Counted from the first letter of the stretch, positions 15,590 to 25,646 are shown. The stretch is 64,000 nt of DNA from an uncultured Verrucomicrobiales bacterium (GCA_937891465.1 CALAHF010000054.1:1-64000), one strand, 5' to 3'. The notes: generated by a model not told the origin, from the sequence alone. A program made the numbers and translations.

Positions 15590-17050
15590 TTATTTTTTCT
15601 TCGGCTTTTTCGCCGCAAATCCCGGAAAGAGAGGCTTGGTCGGGCGCGTTTCCAACGGATCGAAAAAACGCATATTCTCACCGACACGATCGAAATCACC
15701 AATGTCTGCGCGGGCTTCTTCAGCGAGGGCTAGCATGTTTTTCACCACCTCAGGATTCGCCTCAGAGACATTCGTCGTTTCGCCGGGATCATTTTCAAGA
15801 TCGACGAGAAACGGCTCTTTAAAGGCAATTCGATCAGCGGGGGCGATGTGGTTGTTTTTCGTAAACGGCCCGAGATTTGCATTCGGCGAGCGGGGAATAT
15901 GCAGCTTCCATTTTCCCTGCCGGACCGCCTGCAGGCTGTTGATGAAATAATAGCGGAAAACGCGATCATCATCAGCTTCATCAAATTTTCCTGTGAAAAG
16001 ATGCCGGATATCGATTCCATCGAGGACGCGATCGGTCGGAGCCTTGGTTCCCGCAAGTTTTGCGAAAGTCGGCAGTAAATCGATCGTTGCCGCCATCTTA
16101 TCGCATGTTTTTCCCGCTGGTACGCGATCAGGAGCCCACAAAATCGTCGGGACACGAACGCCTCCTTCAAACGTGGAGACTTTACCGCTGCGAAGGTGGC
16201 CGGCGGAGCCTCCATGATCCGATTTTAAGTGACCATCAGCGTGATTCTTATTTTTCACGAGCCAAGGGCCATTGTCGCTGGTGAATAAAAAATACGTGTT
16301 TTCGACTAGATTGTTTTTTTTCAGTGTTTCGATGATTCGGCTCACGTTGAAATCAATTTCTTCAACGGTATCTCCATATAGCCCTCGAGGAGATTTCCCT
16401 TTAAATTGTTCCGATGCGGCCAGCGCGGTATGGACCATGGAATGGGGCACATAGGCGAAAAACGGCTTTTCATGATTGGTCTCGATGAACTGAATTGCTT
16501 CGTCTGTGTAGCGTTTCGTCAGCAGCGCCATATCGGCTTTTTCTTCGATAAGTTCCTCATTTCGATACAAATTCACAAAACGATCGTTGCTCGAGGGCGT
16601 TCCAAAAAATGTATCAAACCCTTGATGATTCGGCATCAGCTCGGGATGGAAATCTGTCTGAGAATGCCCTGCGAGATCCCATTTCCCAAAGCAGCCTGTA
16701 GCGTAACCTTTTGATTTTAATACTTCAGCGATGGTGATTTCCTGATCGTGAACCACAGGATGAATCTCTTTTACATTGCCTTTTTCTGCCACCCGTAGCG
16801 GATGGCTTCCAGTCATGAGCGCGGTGCGCGACGGGCCGCAAATATGTTGAGCATAAAAATGAGTGAACTTCATTCCCTCAGTCGCGAGATTGTCCAACTG
16901 GGGTGTTTTAATATCGGGCGATCCAAAACAGCCGATGTCGGCATATCCTAAATCGTCGACAAAAATGACAACGAAGTTCGGCGGGCGTTCGTCTGCCATT
17001 GATACGAAAGGAAAAGCCAGCGAAAGAGCGGCAAGAAATAGAAAGTGCAT
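15590..17050 (-). CDS. secreted sulfatase
   Basis: The 486-residue protein has a signal peptide (MHFLFLAALSLAFPFVSMA). It then shows PPNFVVIFVDDLGYADIG with the metal Asp pair (about 32-33) and HICGPSRTALMTG, the CxPSR site where Cys71 becomes formylglycine. Metal-site residues recur at FTSDNGPW and GVRVPTILWAP. It hydrolyses sulfate esters, probably on algal or animal glycans, in the periplasm. One oddity: the usual GKWHLG motif reads GKWDLAGH, so the conserved His is replaced by Asp at 125. It lies 29 nt upstream of menD on the same strand and may share its transcript, though no functional link is evident. Confidence 0.9.
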   Translation of the reverse strand: MHFLFLAALSLAFPFVSMADERPPNFVVIFVDDLGYADIGCFGSPDIKTPQLDNLATEGMKFTHFYAQHICGPSRTALMTGSHPLRVAEKGNVKEIHPVVHDQEITIAEVLKSKGYATGCFGKWDLAGHSQTDFHPELMPNHQGFDTFFGTPSSNDRFVNLYRNEELIEEKADMALLTKRYTDEAIQFIETNHEKPFFAYVPHSMVHTALAASEQFKGKSPRGLYGDTVEEIDFNVSRIIETLKKNNLVENTYFLFTSDNGPWLVKNKNHADGHLKSDHGGSAGHLRSGKVSTFEGGVRVPTILWAPDRVPAGKTCDKMAATIDLLPTFAKLAGTKAPTDRVLDGIDIRHLFTGKFDEADDDRVFRYYFINSLQAVRQGKWKLHIPRSPNANLGPFTKNNHIAPADRIAFKEPFLVDLENDPGETTNVSEANPEVVKNMLALAEEARADIGDFDRVGENMRFFDPLETRPTKPLFPGFAAKKPKKK

Positions 17051-17141
17051 GATTCTTAATAGCAGACCGAGGCATTTTAACCAATGGCATGTTTGGGAAA
17101 CTCCTTGCTATTTCAGGGTTTGAGTACAGTCTACCGGCCTT

Positions 17142-17378
17142 ATGGATACGACAGATTGTGACGGAAATGTGCTGACGACTGGTGATACGGTTAAGCCGAT
17201 TAAAGACCTGCCAGTAAAGGGAACAAAGCTCACTGCGAAACTCGGATATCCGTTGAAGAAAATTCGGATAACGAATGATCCTGAAGAGATCGATTGCAAG
17301 GTAGACGAAGTTAGCGTGACGCTAAAAACCTGTTTTGTCCGCAAAGTGCTGGATAAAAAAGGAAAGAAAAAGCGCTAA
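17142..17378 (+). CDS. PhnA C-terminal domain protein, zinc-ribbon half absent
   Basis: The 78 residues match the C-terminal PhnA (YjdM) domain: the D-x-x-G-N-V-L-x-x-G-D-x-V entry, KDLPVKGTKLTAKLG and RITNDPEEIDCKVDEVSVTLKT. Full PhnA proteins have an N-terminal zinc ribbon of about 30 residues, which is absent here and is not visible upstream. The family name comes from a phosphonate operon, but its biochemical role is not established. The gene precedes the sialate esterase by 15 nt and may share its transcript. Confidence 0.8.
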   Translation: MDTTDCDGNVLTTGDTVKPIKDLPVKGTKLTAKLGYPLKKIRITNDPEEIDCKVDEVSVTLKTCFVRKVLDKKGKKKR

Positions 17379-17393
17379 ATTTCGCGAGTCGAA

Positions 17394-18884
17394 ATGAAAT
17401 ATTTCGGACTTGTTTTCCTGCTGATCACCTCTGCGGTCAGCGCTGAGGCAGTTCCTCGATTCGCGAAGATCTTCGCGGATCATGCGGTTCTTCAGCGGGA
17501 AAAGCCGATCTCGATCTTTGGATCGGGCGCAGAACCGGGCTCTAAGATTGAAGTCCAGTTTGGCGGCGAAATCTATTCGGCGACGATTGTCGAAGACGGA
17601 AAGTGGCGGGCAAATATCCCCGCCCTAGTCGCTTCCGACGAAGGCCGGCGTCTTGAGCTTCGTGAAAACGGGGTTGTCACTCAAACGATTGCAGATGTGG
17701 TCGTTGGTGATGTATGGTTGGCTGCAGGCCAATCGAACATGCAGTTCCGTGTGTCGGGAATGCTGAAAGGGCTCCCCGAAACGAAAGCGTGGATTGATGG
17801 CGCAGATCGAAATCAAATTCGGTTTCGTCGGGTTGATGACAAGGTTCTAGCGGAACGGAATTCGGAAGTAACTGAACTTGCCACACCGGAAAAGTGGGCG
17901 GTGATGACTCCGGTAACGGTGCTGAATTTTTCTGCCGTCGCTGCGGTTTTCGCATTCGAGATCGAACGAGAACTTGATGTACCCGTCGGAATTATTGACG
18001 TATCGTGGGGCGGGAAGCCTATTGAGCCATTTATTCCGCGTGAGGCATTTGCGACGCCCTTTTTAGAGGAAATTCGCAATTTGGCGGATGCTGAGAAATT
18101 GGATGAGCTGGCCAAGCTTCGCGGCGGCGTGATCATACGAAACCCGCAGGGCTATCCTGGCGCAATTTTCAATGCTCGGATGGCACTTCTTCCCTCGTTC
18201 GGAGTTCGCGGGTTTTTGTGGTATCAGGCCGAATCCAATGCAGGAACGGGTGAAGATCCTCGGGAATATCGTCACAAAATGGCCGCGCTGTTTTCCGGAT
18301 GGCGTGGGCGTTGGCAAGATGAAGCACTGCCATGCTATTTCGTTCAACTTCCGAGTTATCCGCCAGCGACTGGGTGGATTCGAGTTCGGGAAGAGCAACG
18401 ACGCGCGCTGGAGATTCCCAACACTGGAATGGCTGTGGTGATTGACCTTCCGGGCGATGACATTCACCCTCCGATGAAAATTCCGGTTGGTAATCGGTTG
18501 GCTAGGCTGGCGCTTGCGGGAACCTACCAGCGAAAGAATATCGTCGCTTCGGGGCCGATGTTTCAGAAATTTGAAGTCGATGGCGAAGCTGCAGAGGTTT
18601 CGTTTTCAGGAACTGATGGGGGACTCAAAATTTCCAACGGAGACGAATTGAAATGGTTCGAGCTGACGGGTGGCGACGGCGTTTGGCATTCGGCCAAAGC
18701 GAAAATCAAAGGTGAGCAGGTATTCGTGAAAAGCGACGCCGTTTCGAACCCTGTCGCAGTTCGATACGCTTGCGCAACGAATCCTCGCGGAGGAAATTTG
18801 GTCAACGGCGCTGGTCTTCCAGCTTCGCCGTTTTGCAGTGATTTAGAAATGCTGCCGTGGGTGGATCCTCCTAAAAAGAAGTAG
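17394..18884 (+). CDS. sialate O-acetylesterase-type SGNH hydrolase
   Basis: The 496-residue protein has a signal peptide (MKYFGLVFLLITSAVSAEA), an N-terminal beta-sandwich (AVLQREKPISIFGSGAEPGSK), and the GQSNM block with the likely nucleophile Ser114. Next come FLWYQAESNAGTGEDPREYR (a typical esterase segment) and GDDIHPPMKIPVGNRLA with the catalytic Asp and His. The family removes O-acetyl groups from sialic acids or other sugars. This fits with a glycan-degrading lifestyle, together with the sulfatase. The gene starts 15 nt after the PhnA-like gene. Confidence 0.88.
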   Translation: MKYFGLVFLLITSAVSAEAVPRFAKIFADHAVLQREKPISIFGSGAEPGSKIEVQFGGEIYSATIVEDGKWRANIPALVASDEGRRLELRENGVVTQTIADVVVGDVWLAAGQSNMQFRVSGMLKGLPETKAWIDGADRNQIRFRRVDDKVLAERNSEVTELATPEKWAVMTPVTVLNFSAVAAVFAFEIERELDVPVGIIDVSWGGKPIEPFIPREAFATPFLEEIRNLADAEKLDELAKLRGGVIIRNPQGYPGAIFNARMALLPSFGVRGFLWYQAESNAGTGEDPREYRHKMAALFSGWRGRWQDEALPCYFVQLPSYPPATGWIRVREEQRRALEIPNTGMAVVIDLPGDDIHPPMKIPVGNRLARLALAGTYQRKNIVASGPMFQKFEVDGEAAEVSFSGTDGGLKISNGDELKWFELTGGDGVWHSAKAKIKGEQVFVKSDAVSNPVAVRYACATNPRGGNLVNGAGLPASPFCSDLEMLPWVDPPKKK

Positions 18885-18892
18885 CCCCGAGT

Positions 18893-20155
18893 TTACACCA
18901 ATCCATCCATCCGGCCGGTGCTCGTAGAAAATGAATCCTGTTCCAGTCCCAACTGTTGCAGGGCGCTAAGGTACAGATTCGGAAGCGGGTAGTTGTTTTT
19001 CTGATCAAAAGCGAGATGGCGCCCGTGCTCAAAACCACCGCCAGCGAACAATAGCGGCATATTCAGGTTGTTGTGACTGGATGCGTTTCCAAGGTTTGAT
19101 GTCAGAACAACCATCGTCTCATCGAGAAGGGATGCTTCACTAAGATTGCGTAAAAAATCAGCCCATTCGTCGATCACCGCTTGCTCGATAATCGCGAGCT
19201 GATCAAGCTTTTCCTCGTCCCGACCGTGGTGGCTCAGGCCATGATAGCCTTCATCTACGCCTTCCAGCTTGGTTACCTTGGCGTTTCCCGGCACGTGCAA
19301 CGTCATGAAACGGGTGGAGTCAGTTTGCAACGCAAGCGCCATCACCTTAAACAGCGCACGTTCGACCGAAATGGTGTTGTTCCGATCAATCTTTGGAGGC
19401 TTGGCGTCTACTTTTGGTTTGGGTTTATTCACCCAGGCTTCATTTGCCTGAAGGCGCTGCTCGAGTTCCCGAATGCTAGTGAACCATGAATCGAGCTTTT
19501 CCTGATCGCCTTTTCCAAGCTCGCGTTTGAGGCCTTTTGCCTCGTCGCCGATCACATCCATTACGCTGCGGCCTTCACGGAGCAACTCGGCCTGTCGTTG
19601 TTGTTCCTTTTTAGAATCGTCGACAAAGAGTTTGGTAAATACCTTAACTGGATCGTCCTCAGAGGGAATCATGGCCCCGTTTTCGGTGTAGGCGGGGCTG
19701 CGGTCGCCCCCGGTACTCAACACCATAGAGGGAAATCGCGTTTCATGGCCAAGATGTTTGGCCATCAATTGATCGAGAGAAATGGTGTTCCGCGTGGTCG
19801 CCCCGCGCTGGTTTGGGCAAGCCGTAAAAATACTGCCCTCGGCAGTGTGACCACCAGTCACATCCGGATGGGATGAGCCGGAAACGACCGTGAATTCGTC
19901 CCGAATATCCTGAAGCGACTCCAAATAACGCGATGGCTTGTATTTCGTGCCCGCATTTTCGGGCACAAAATTCGGGCTGTGTAATCCCAGTGCCAAGCTG
20001 ACACCGACAAATCGTTTCGCCTTTGCTCCGGTCTCAGCAGCCGCAAACGCCGGTGTCATCGCATCGAGCAGGGGCAAGGTGAGTGAAACTCCAGCATTGC
20101 GCAACGCAGCGCGGCGGGAGATTTTTTTGCCAAAATTGAAGTTCACGTTTTTCAT
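18893..20155 (-). CDS. DUF1552 family Tat-exported protein
   Basis: I place the start at ATG 20155, which gives a twin-arginine signal (KKISRRAALRNAGVSLTLPLLDAM). A longer start at 20221 would add 22 residues before it. The rest matches DUF1552: RFVGVSLALGLHSPNF, then TAEGSIFTACPNQRGATTRNTISLDQ, SHHGRDEEKLDQLAIIEQ and NLGNASSHNNLNMPLLFAGGGF. In PVC genomes these are usually paired with DUF1588/DUF1592/PSD1-type heme proteins. Here no partner is next to it. It ends 8 nt from the convergent esterase stop. The function is unknown. Confidence 0.85.
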   Translation of the reverse strand: MKNVNFNFGKKISRRAALRNAGVSLTLPLLDAMTPAFAAAETGAKAKRFVGVSLALGLHSPNFVPENAGTKYKPSRYLESLQDIRDEFTVVSGSSHPDVTGGHTAEGSIFTACPNQRGATTRNTISLDQLMAKHLGHETRFPSMVLSTGGDRSPAYTENGAMIPSEDDPVKVFTKLFVDDSKKEQQRQAELLREGRSVMDVIGDEAKGLKRELGKGDQEKLDSWFTSIRELEQRLQANEAWVNKPKPKVDAKPPKIDRNNTISVERALFKVMALALQTDSTRFMTLHVPGNAKVTKLEGVDEGYHGLSHHGRDEEKLDQLAIIEQAVIDEWADFLRNLSEASLLDETMVVLTSNLGNASSHNNLNMPLLFAGGGFEHGRHLAFDQKNNYPLPNLYLSALQQLGLEQDSFSTSTGRMDGLV

Positions 20156-20238
20156 CTTTGAGATCGGTAAGACGTTATAAATAACACCAGTTGACGTAGA
20201 ATGTCGCCATTTTCGGATCACATCATTCTGTGATCGGC

Positions 20239-20290
20239 GAACAGAGTCTGTTGGTTCGTAGTATTACTTCAAACAAACCCCGTTCATTCA
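20239..20290. repeat. dispersed 20-bp repeat, locus R6
   Basis: A forward unit lies at 20239-20258 (GAACAGAGTCTGTTGGTTCG). A degenerate reverse-like unit lies at about 20268-20290 (CTTCAAACAAACCCCGTTC...), similar to the one at R4. The locus is in the divergent gap between the DUF1552 and M28 genes. Confidence 0.6.
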
Positions 20291-20354
20291 CAAACGTCTC
20301 AAAACACAAAACGGTCCGTTGACCACGCTATAACCCCGACGAAAATAACCGACC

Positions 20355-23318
20355 ATGCAGATCAGAATGCTCCGAATCGCTCTCTTTTTGACAATTCCCT
20401 TAGCCTCAGCTTTTGCCCAGGATCCCCATGCCGGTTTGGTCATGGAAAAGCCGGACCCGGCAAAAGAGGAAATATTACTTTCGGGAACCCGGCAGCTTAC
20501 ATTTGAGGGGAAACGGGCGGGGGAAGGCTATTTTTCGGCAGATGGAACGAAAATGGTTTTTCAATCAGAGCGGGAAGAGGGAAATCCGTTTTATCAAATT
20601 TACCTGCTCGATTTAGAAACGGGTGACACCGAGAGGATTTCTCCGGGATACGGGAAGACGACTTGCGCGTGGGTAAGCCCGGATGGGAAGAAAGTGATGT
20701 TTGCTTCGACTCAACTCGATACAACTTCGAAAGAAAAACAGGCGGAGGAAATCAAAATTCGGGAGTCAGGGAAATCTCGCAAATATTCGTGGGATTACGA
20801 TCCGGAATTCGAGGTGTTGGAATATGATTTAGAGAGCGGTGAATATAGAAATTTGACCAACACGAAAGGCTATGACGCCGAGGGCGCTTATTCGCCAGAC
20901 GGAAAATCGATCGTTTTTGCGTCGAACCGCCAGGCATACGACGGTTCGATGAGTGAGGAAGACTTGAAGTTCTTCAAGCTTGATAAAAAATTCGCGATGG
21001 AAATCTACACCTCCGATGCGGATGGCGGAAACGTAAAGCGGCTGACCAATGCGGATGGCTATGACGGTGGTCCGTTTTTTAGCTCTGATGGGAAGAAAAT
21101 TTGCTGGCGACGTTTTGATCGGAAAGGACTTACCGCGGAAATTTTTACGATGAACGCCGATGGGACGGAAGAGACACAGCTTACCAAAATCGGCGCGATG
21201 TCATGGGCGCCGATGTTTCACCCAACCGGTGAATATCTGATTTTTACGACAAACAAACACGGGTTCGGGAATTTTGAACTCTATTTGGTCCGGGCAGACG
21301 GGCAGGGGGAACCCGTCCGCGTGAGCCACACCGATGGATTTGATGGTTTACCGGCATTTTCGCCCGATGGGAAAAAACTGTCGTGGACGAGCAAGCGGAC
21401 GGCGAACAAAACGTCGCAGATTTTCCTGGCCAACTGGAATCACGGCAAGGCCCGTGAGCTTCTGAAGCTTGGAGATACGGTGACGCAACAGGCCGTGCCC
21501 ACTCCGGAGAGTGATGCACCGACCGATGCAGCGATTACGGTGTCAGACATCAAAAAGCACATCGGCTATCTTGCTTCAGAAAAATTGCAGGGACGCCTGA
21601 CCGGCACGGAAGGTGCAAAATTGGCGACGCAGTATGTGGCAGATGGGTTTTCCCAAAACGGTCTCGTTCCTGATGGCAAAGACGGCTATTTTTCGCCGTT
21701 TGAGTTTACGGCCGGTGTTGCCGTTGGCGCAGACAATTCGTTGAGCCTGAAAATTGATGGCGAAAAAATTGAAGGGGAAGTCGAAAAAGATTGGCGGCCC
21801 GTTTCGTTTTCAAAACTCGGTGAGCTGACTGATAGCGGCGTGGTTTTTGCGGGATACGGTTTGGAAATTCCTGCGGCTGATGGGACGGATGAATACACGT
21901 CGTATTTTCACCTCGATGTAAAAGGCAAGTGGGTCATGGTGATGCGCTATTTTCCTGATGATGCGCCGGAGGAAATGCGTCGGAAATTTCAGCGCTATTC
22001 ACGGTTACGCCACAAGGCGACGATCGCCCGCCGAAAGTTTGCGGCCGGAATTATTTTTGTGACTGGGCCAAATACGGAGACGAAAGACGAACTGATCAAA
22101 ATGGAATTTGATGCGTCTCTGGCAGATTCAGGAATTCCGACGATCTCGATGTCGACCGAAATGGCGCAGAGAATTTTGACTTCGGCGGGTAAAGATTTAA
22201 AAGCGATTCAGACTGAACTCGATACAGGTGAAATCGTAGCGGGTTTCACGATTCCTAAAGTCAAAATTGCTGCCGAAATTGACGTCGACCAGGAACAGCG
22301 GACGGGGCGAAATGTGATTGGACGTTTGAAGTCGGATGATCCTGAGGCGAATAAATTGCCGGCGGTTGTCATCGGCGCACACGTCGATCATTTGGGCGCG
22401 AGCGCAGGGCCGGGATCGCTCGCAAAAGATGGCGAGAAAGATCAGATTCATTTTGGCGCTGACGACAACGCGTCGGGAATCGCGGGCCTAATGGAGATCG
22501 CTGAATATCTCGCTGATCAGAAAAAAGCCGGAAAGCTGAAACTGAAACGCGATTTGGTTTTTGCGGCGTGGTCGGGTGAGGAACTTGGTTTGCTGGGAAG
22601 TTCCCATTACGTTCGCGACATCGCGAAAGCGGCAAAAGGAAATGAGAATTCGCCGATTGGCGATCAGTTCGCGGCCTATTTGAATATGGACATGATCGGC
22701 CGGCTCGATAAGACTCTGGTTATGCAGGGGCTCGGTTCCAGCAGCTATTGGAGCGGTGTAATCGAACGGCGCAACGCCCCGATTGGTTTGCCAATTACGG
22801 CCCAGCAGGATACGTATTTGCCGACGGATGCGACGGTGTTTTATCTGAGGAAAGTCCCGATTTTGAGTGCGTTTACCGGTTCACATGAGGATTACCACAC
22901 GCCGCGTGACACGGCTGACAAGATCAATTATCCCGGCACAAAAGACGTTGCCAGGCTCATGGCGTTGATCTCGCGAGACCTGGTAACGACCGATTCGCCA
23001 CCGGAATATGTCAAAGTCGATCCGCCGAAAAATCGGGGTGCCCGAGGGTTCCGCGTATTTCTAGGCACGATTCCGGACTACAGCCAGGGGGATGTGAAAG
23101 GCGTAAAACTCAGCGGTGTTGCTGAAAAAGGACCTGCTTCGAAAGCTGGCGTGAAAGGCGGAGACATCATCATCAATTTGAATGATAAAGAAATTCTTAA
23201 CATCTATGATTACACCGCCGTTCTCGGCGATATGAAAGTCGGCACGGAGACAGGAATCACCGTGTTGCGTGACGGAAAAGAAGTAGAGTTGAAAATCACG
23301 CCCGGCTCGCGGGATTGA
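20355..23318 (+). CDS. secreted TolB-propeller M28 peptidase with C-terminal PDZ
   Basis: The 987-residue protein has four parts. A signal peptide (residues 1-22) is followed by a WD40/TolB propeller (about 40-370) with repeats such as YSPDGKSIVFASNR. An M28 zinc aminopeptidase domain (about 395-870) follows. Its metal residues are visible at GAHVDHLG (His676, Asp678), GADDNASG (about 701-708), SGEELGLLG (Glu pair near 742), NMDMIGR and SHEDYHTP (His near 844). A PDZ domain closes the chain (about 885-985, GPASKAGVKGGDIIINLN). It should trim peptides in the periplasm or outside. The propeller-plus-M28 arrangement is unusual outside PVC and Bacteroidetes. Confidence 0.92.
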   Translation: MQIRMLRIALFLTIPLASAFAQDPHAGLVMEKPDPAKEEILLSGTRQLTFEGKRAGEGYFSADGTKMVFQSEREEGNPFYQIYLLDLETGDTERISPGYGKTTCAWVSPDGKKVMFASTQLDTTSKEKQAEEIKIRESGKSRKYSWDYDPEFEVLEYDLESGEYRNLTNTKGYDAEGAYSPDGKSIVFASNRQAYDGSMSEEDLKFFKLDKKFAMEIYTSDADGGNVKRLTNADGYDGGPFFSSDGKKICWRRFDRKGLTAEIFTMNADGTEETQLTKIGAMSWAPMFHPTGEYLIFTTNKHGFGNFELYLVRADGQGEPVRVSHTDGFDGLPAFSPDGKKLSWTSKRTANKTSQIFLANWNHGKARELLKLGDTVTQQAVPTPESDAPTDAAITVSDIKKHIGYLASEKLQGRLTGTEGAKLATQYVADGFSQNGLVPDGKDGYFSPFEFTAGVAVGADNSLSLKIDGEKIEGEVEKDWRPVSFSKLGELTDSGVVFAGYGLEIPAADGTDEYTSYFHLDVKGKWVMVMRYFPDDAPEEMRRKFQRYSRLRHKATIARRKFAAGIIFVTGPNTETKDELIKMEFDASLADSGIPTISMSTEMAQRILTSAGKDLKAIQTELDTGEIVAGFTIPKVKIAAEIDVDQEQRTGRNVIGRLKSDDPEANKLPAVVIGAHVDHLGASAGPGSLAKDGEKDQIHFGADDNASGIAGLMEIAEYLADQKKAGKLKLKRDLVFAAWSGEELGLLGSSHYVRDIAKAAKGNENSPIGDQFAAYLNMDMIGRLDKTLVMQGLGSSSYWSGVIERRNAPIGLPITAQQDTYLPTDATVFYLRKVPILSAFTGSHEDYHTPRDTADKINYPGTKDVARLMALISRDLVTTDSPPEYVKVDPPKNRGARGFRVFLGTIPDYSQGDVKGVKLSGVAEKGPASKAGVKGGDIIINLNDKEILNIYDYTAVLGDMKVGTETGITVLRDGKEVELKITPGSRD

Positions 23319-23378
23319 TCGAAATTGCCCCCTGTTCGAGGTCTTGAAAACGAGACTCGGACTCGCTAGGATCGATCC

Positions 23379-24788
23379 ATGATTCAACGGATTGTTCCTT
23401 TTTTGTTCGCCCTCGTTTTTACTGCCGGATCGCTTTTTGGCCAGGCTCCTAAACCAAAGCCTAAGGCGCTCGCAAAGCCGACTTCGATTCTAGATCTGCA
23501 GGATGGCGACACGTTTGTTTTTCTGGGTGATTCGATCACCCACCAGTGCCTTTATACGCAATACATCGAGGATTTTTTCTATACGCGGTACCCTGAGCGA
23601 CGGATCAAATTTCACAACGCGGGGGTTTCCGGAGATAAAGCGGGCGATGCACTGGCCCGGTTTGAAGAAGATGTCGCCAGTTTTAAACCCAAATATGTCT
23701 CGGTCCTCTTGGGCATGAATGATGGGCGTTACGAAGACTTTTCTTCTGAGACCTTTGCGATATACCAGCGTGATATGCGGGCGATTGGAGAGCAAATAGT
23801 CGGCCTTCGATCCACTGCGATTGGGCTGTCGCCTACGCTTTTTGACCATCATCAGCTGGCCAATGAACTCGAAAATAATCCCAATTATCGTTTTAAGAGC
23901 CGTGAATTTTCTGAGCAATACAATGCGTTAATGGCATTTTACGGAGCATGGTTGCGGGGAGAATCAGGGGAGAGTGGAATTCCATATATCAATTTCTATG
24001 GGCCGTTGAATGACATGACTGAAAAACAGCGCCGGACACAACCCGACTTCACGTTGGTGCCTGACGCGATTCACCCTGAAGCCGCCGGGCAGTTCATCAT
24101 GGCTTACGAATTTCTCTGGCAGCTCACTCCGGATCGTCGAGGAGTCAGTTCAATTGGCATTTCAAAAGGAAAAAAGGGCTGGGTTGCAGGAAAAGCAGGA
24201 GGTGAGGTTACGGACCTGATCGTCTCTGATGAAGCTGATTCCGTGACCTTTAAGTTTTTGGCACCTGCGCTTCCATGGGTAGTTCCTGAAGTGGAATCGG
24301 GTAATGAAAAACTAAAATGGCCAAGTCCGCTGGGAGCTCGAGCCGGTTACCGGCTGACTGCTGCAGGGCATCGAATGAGCAATGAGCGGCTAAAAATTGT
24401 CGGCCTGAAACCGGGGAGCTACGAATTAAAAATCGATGACGTTGTTGTTGGAAACTACTCCCACGCTCAGCTCGGCTCGAAAGTCGAATTGCAGAGTAAC
24501 GAAGCGACTCCGCAGTATCAGCAGGCGTTGAAAGTGGCGAAGCTAAATCGGGAGCGCAACGACAAGGCCGTTCGGCCGCTGCGGGATACCTGGGGAAAAG
24601 TAAAAGGGATTCGCCGGAAATTGGATGCCGCAGGGGAGTCCAATAAATTCGAAGCTGAGTTCACAAAGGTGAAGCCCCGAATTGACGAACTGAAGGCGTT
24701 GGCGGCCAGTTTTGAAGATCAAATTTATGAAGCTGCCTGCCCGATTCTTCGAAAATACGAAGTGGTCCACGTCGACTCGAACAAGTGA
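23379..24788 (+). CDS. secreted SGNH/GDSL hydrolase
   Basis: The 469-residue protein has a signal peptide, then VFLGDSITHQ with nucleophile Ser52, NAGVSGDKAGD (oxyanion Gly), LLGMNDGRYEDF (Asn block) and DAIHPEAAGQF with the catalytic Asp229/His232 pair. The C-terminal 200 residues form an accessory domain of unknown role, ending in a charged helix. SGNH enzymes of this size in PVC act on carbohydrate esters. It starts 60 nt after the M28 gene and may be co-transcribed. Confidence 0.85.
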   Translation: MIQRIVPFLFALVFTAGSLFGQAPKPKPKALAKPTSILDLQDGDTFVFLGDSITHQCLYTQYIEDFFYTRYPERRIKFHNAGVSGDKAGDALARFEEDVASFKPKYVSVLLGMNDGRYEDFSSETFAIYQRDMRAIGEQIVGLRSTAIGLSPTLFDHHQLANELENNPNYRFKSREFSEQYNALMAFYGAWLRGESGESGIPYINFYGPLNDMTEKQRRTQPDFTLVPDAIHPEAAGQFIMAYEFLWQLTPDRRGVSSIGISKGKKGWVAGKAGGEVTDLIVSDEADSVTFKFLAPALPWVVPEVESGNEKLKWPSPLGARAGYRLTAAGHRMSNERLKIVGLKPGSYELKIDDVVVGNYSHAQLGSKVELQSNEATPQYQQALKVAKLNRERNDKAVRPLRDTWGKVKGIRRKLDAAGESNKFEAEFTKVKPRIDELKALAASFEDQIYEAACPILRKYEVVHVDSNK

Positions 24789-24800
24789 TTCCCGTTGATT

Positions 24801-24843
24801 CGATCCGATACGGTTGGAACGGTGTACACACCCTGTTGGACCG
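24801..24843. repeat. dispersed 20-bp repeat, locus R7 (inverted pair)
   Basis: A reverse unit 24801-24820 (CGATCCGATACGGTTGGAAC) and a forward unit 24824-24843 (GTACACACCCTGTTGGACCG) are separated by GGT. The locus is between two converging genes and could fold into a hairpin in either transcript. Confidence 0.75.
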
Positions 24844-24854
24844 GAAATCGGAAG

Positions 24855-25646
24855 TCACCGGGCCACTAAATTTCGTCGACCGAGGCGACGGCAATTCCCC
24901 AGAATACGGCGTTCTTTGGCGGCAAGTGCCTTTCGGATTCTCCCGGGATTACCCATTTTCTTTGCGACGGAGGTGAGGTTTGCCATATCGTTTCGATCGC
25001 CTAACAAGGAGCCAGGTCGCGAAATTCTGGCGTCGAATTTCCCGGCCACACGGTGTTGAATTTCGGCGAGAAACTCGCGCTGATAACGGAGTTGTTTCAC
25101 TTTCTTCCGCCACGTATGCCAGATTTCAGAATCGCTGTCTTTCAACGCTAGTTTTGTGGCGAAACGGGCTCTGCTTCTACTTTTCCGAACGGCATTCCGA
25201 AGACAGCGTTGTTCTGCCGTACTGGACGAGAATTGAACGTGCTCCCAGGCGATTTTTTCCTGATCAATAAGTGATTCGACGATTGGCCTCGAATCGATCG
25301 ATTCACTTTCAGCGACATTTTCGTTAAGAAAACTGACGACCTCGCAAAAACTCGAGCTTTTGTAATTTTTGTGAAGTTTCGTCGCTAAATCAATCAATAC
25401 CGCAAGATCTCGATCTTCTGCGAGCAGGGCGGAAAGTTCACGAAGTCCGTTCTTTTGCCTTGTGATAAATTCAGGTGACACGGTGGCAGAAACCATTTTC
25501 CAGGCCGCACGAAGTCGTTTTGTGGTGACCCTCAATTCGTGCACGACCTCCTTGTCTTTAGGGCCTTCCGGTGAATTTCTCATTGAAGCCAGATTTTGAT
25601 CAAGCATTCGAAGGCAAATCAGGCTGAATCGCGAAGGTGGGTTCAT
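24855..25646 (-). CDS. CHAD domain protein
   Basis: The 263-residue protein is a CHAD domain, a helical bundle rich in conserved His and basic residues. VHELRVTTKRLRAAWKMV is the first motif, and WHTWRKKVKQLRYQREFL is the second. CHAD domains bind polyphosphate and often sit next to polyphosphate kinase or CYTH-domain genes. No such gene is in this window, so it would be an orphan member. The ATG at 25646 is the only plausible start. Confidence 0.88.
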   Translation of the reverse strand: MNPPSRFSLICLRMLDQNLASMRNSPEGPKDKEVVHELRVTTKRLRAAWKMVSATVSPEFITRQKNGLRELSALLAEDRDLAVLIDLATKLHKNYKSSSFCEVVSFLNENVAESESIDSRPIVESLIDQEKIAWEHVQFSSSTAEQRCLRNAVRKSRSRARFATKLALKDSDSEIWHTWRKKVKQLRYQREFLAEIQHRVAGKFDARISRPGSLLGDRNDMANLTSVAKKMGNPGRIRKALAAKERRILGNCRRLGRRNLVAR

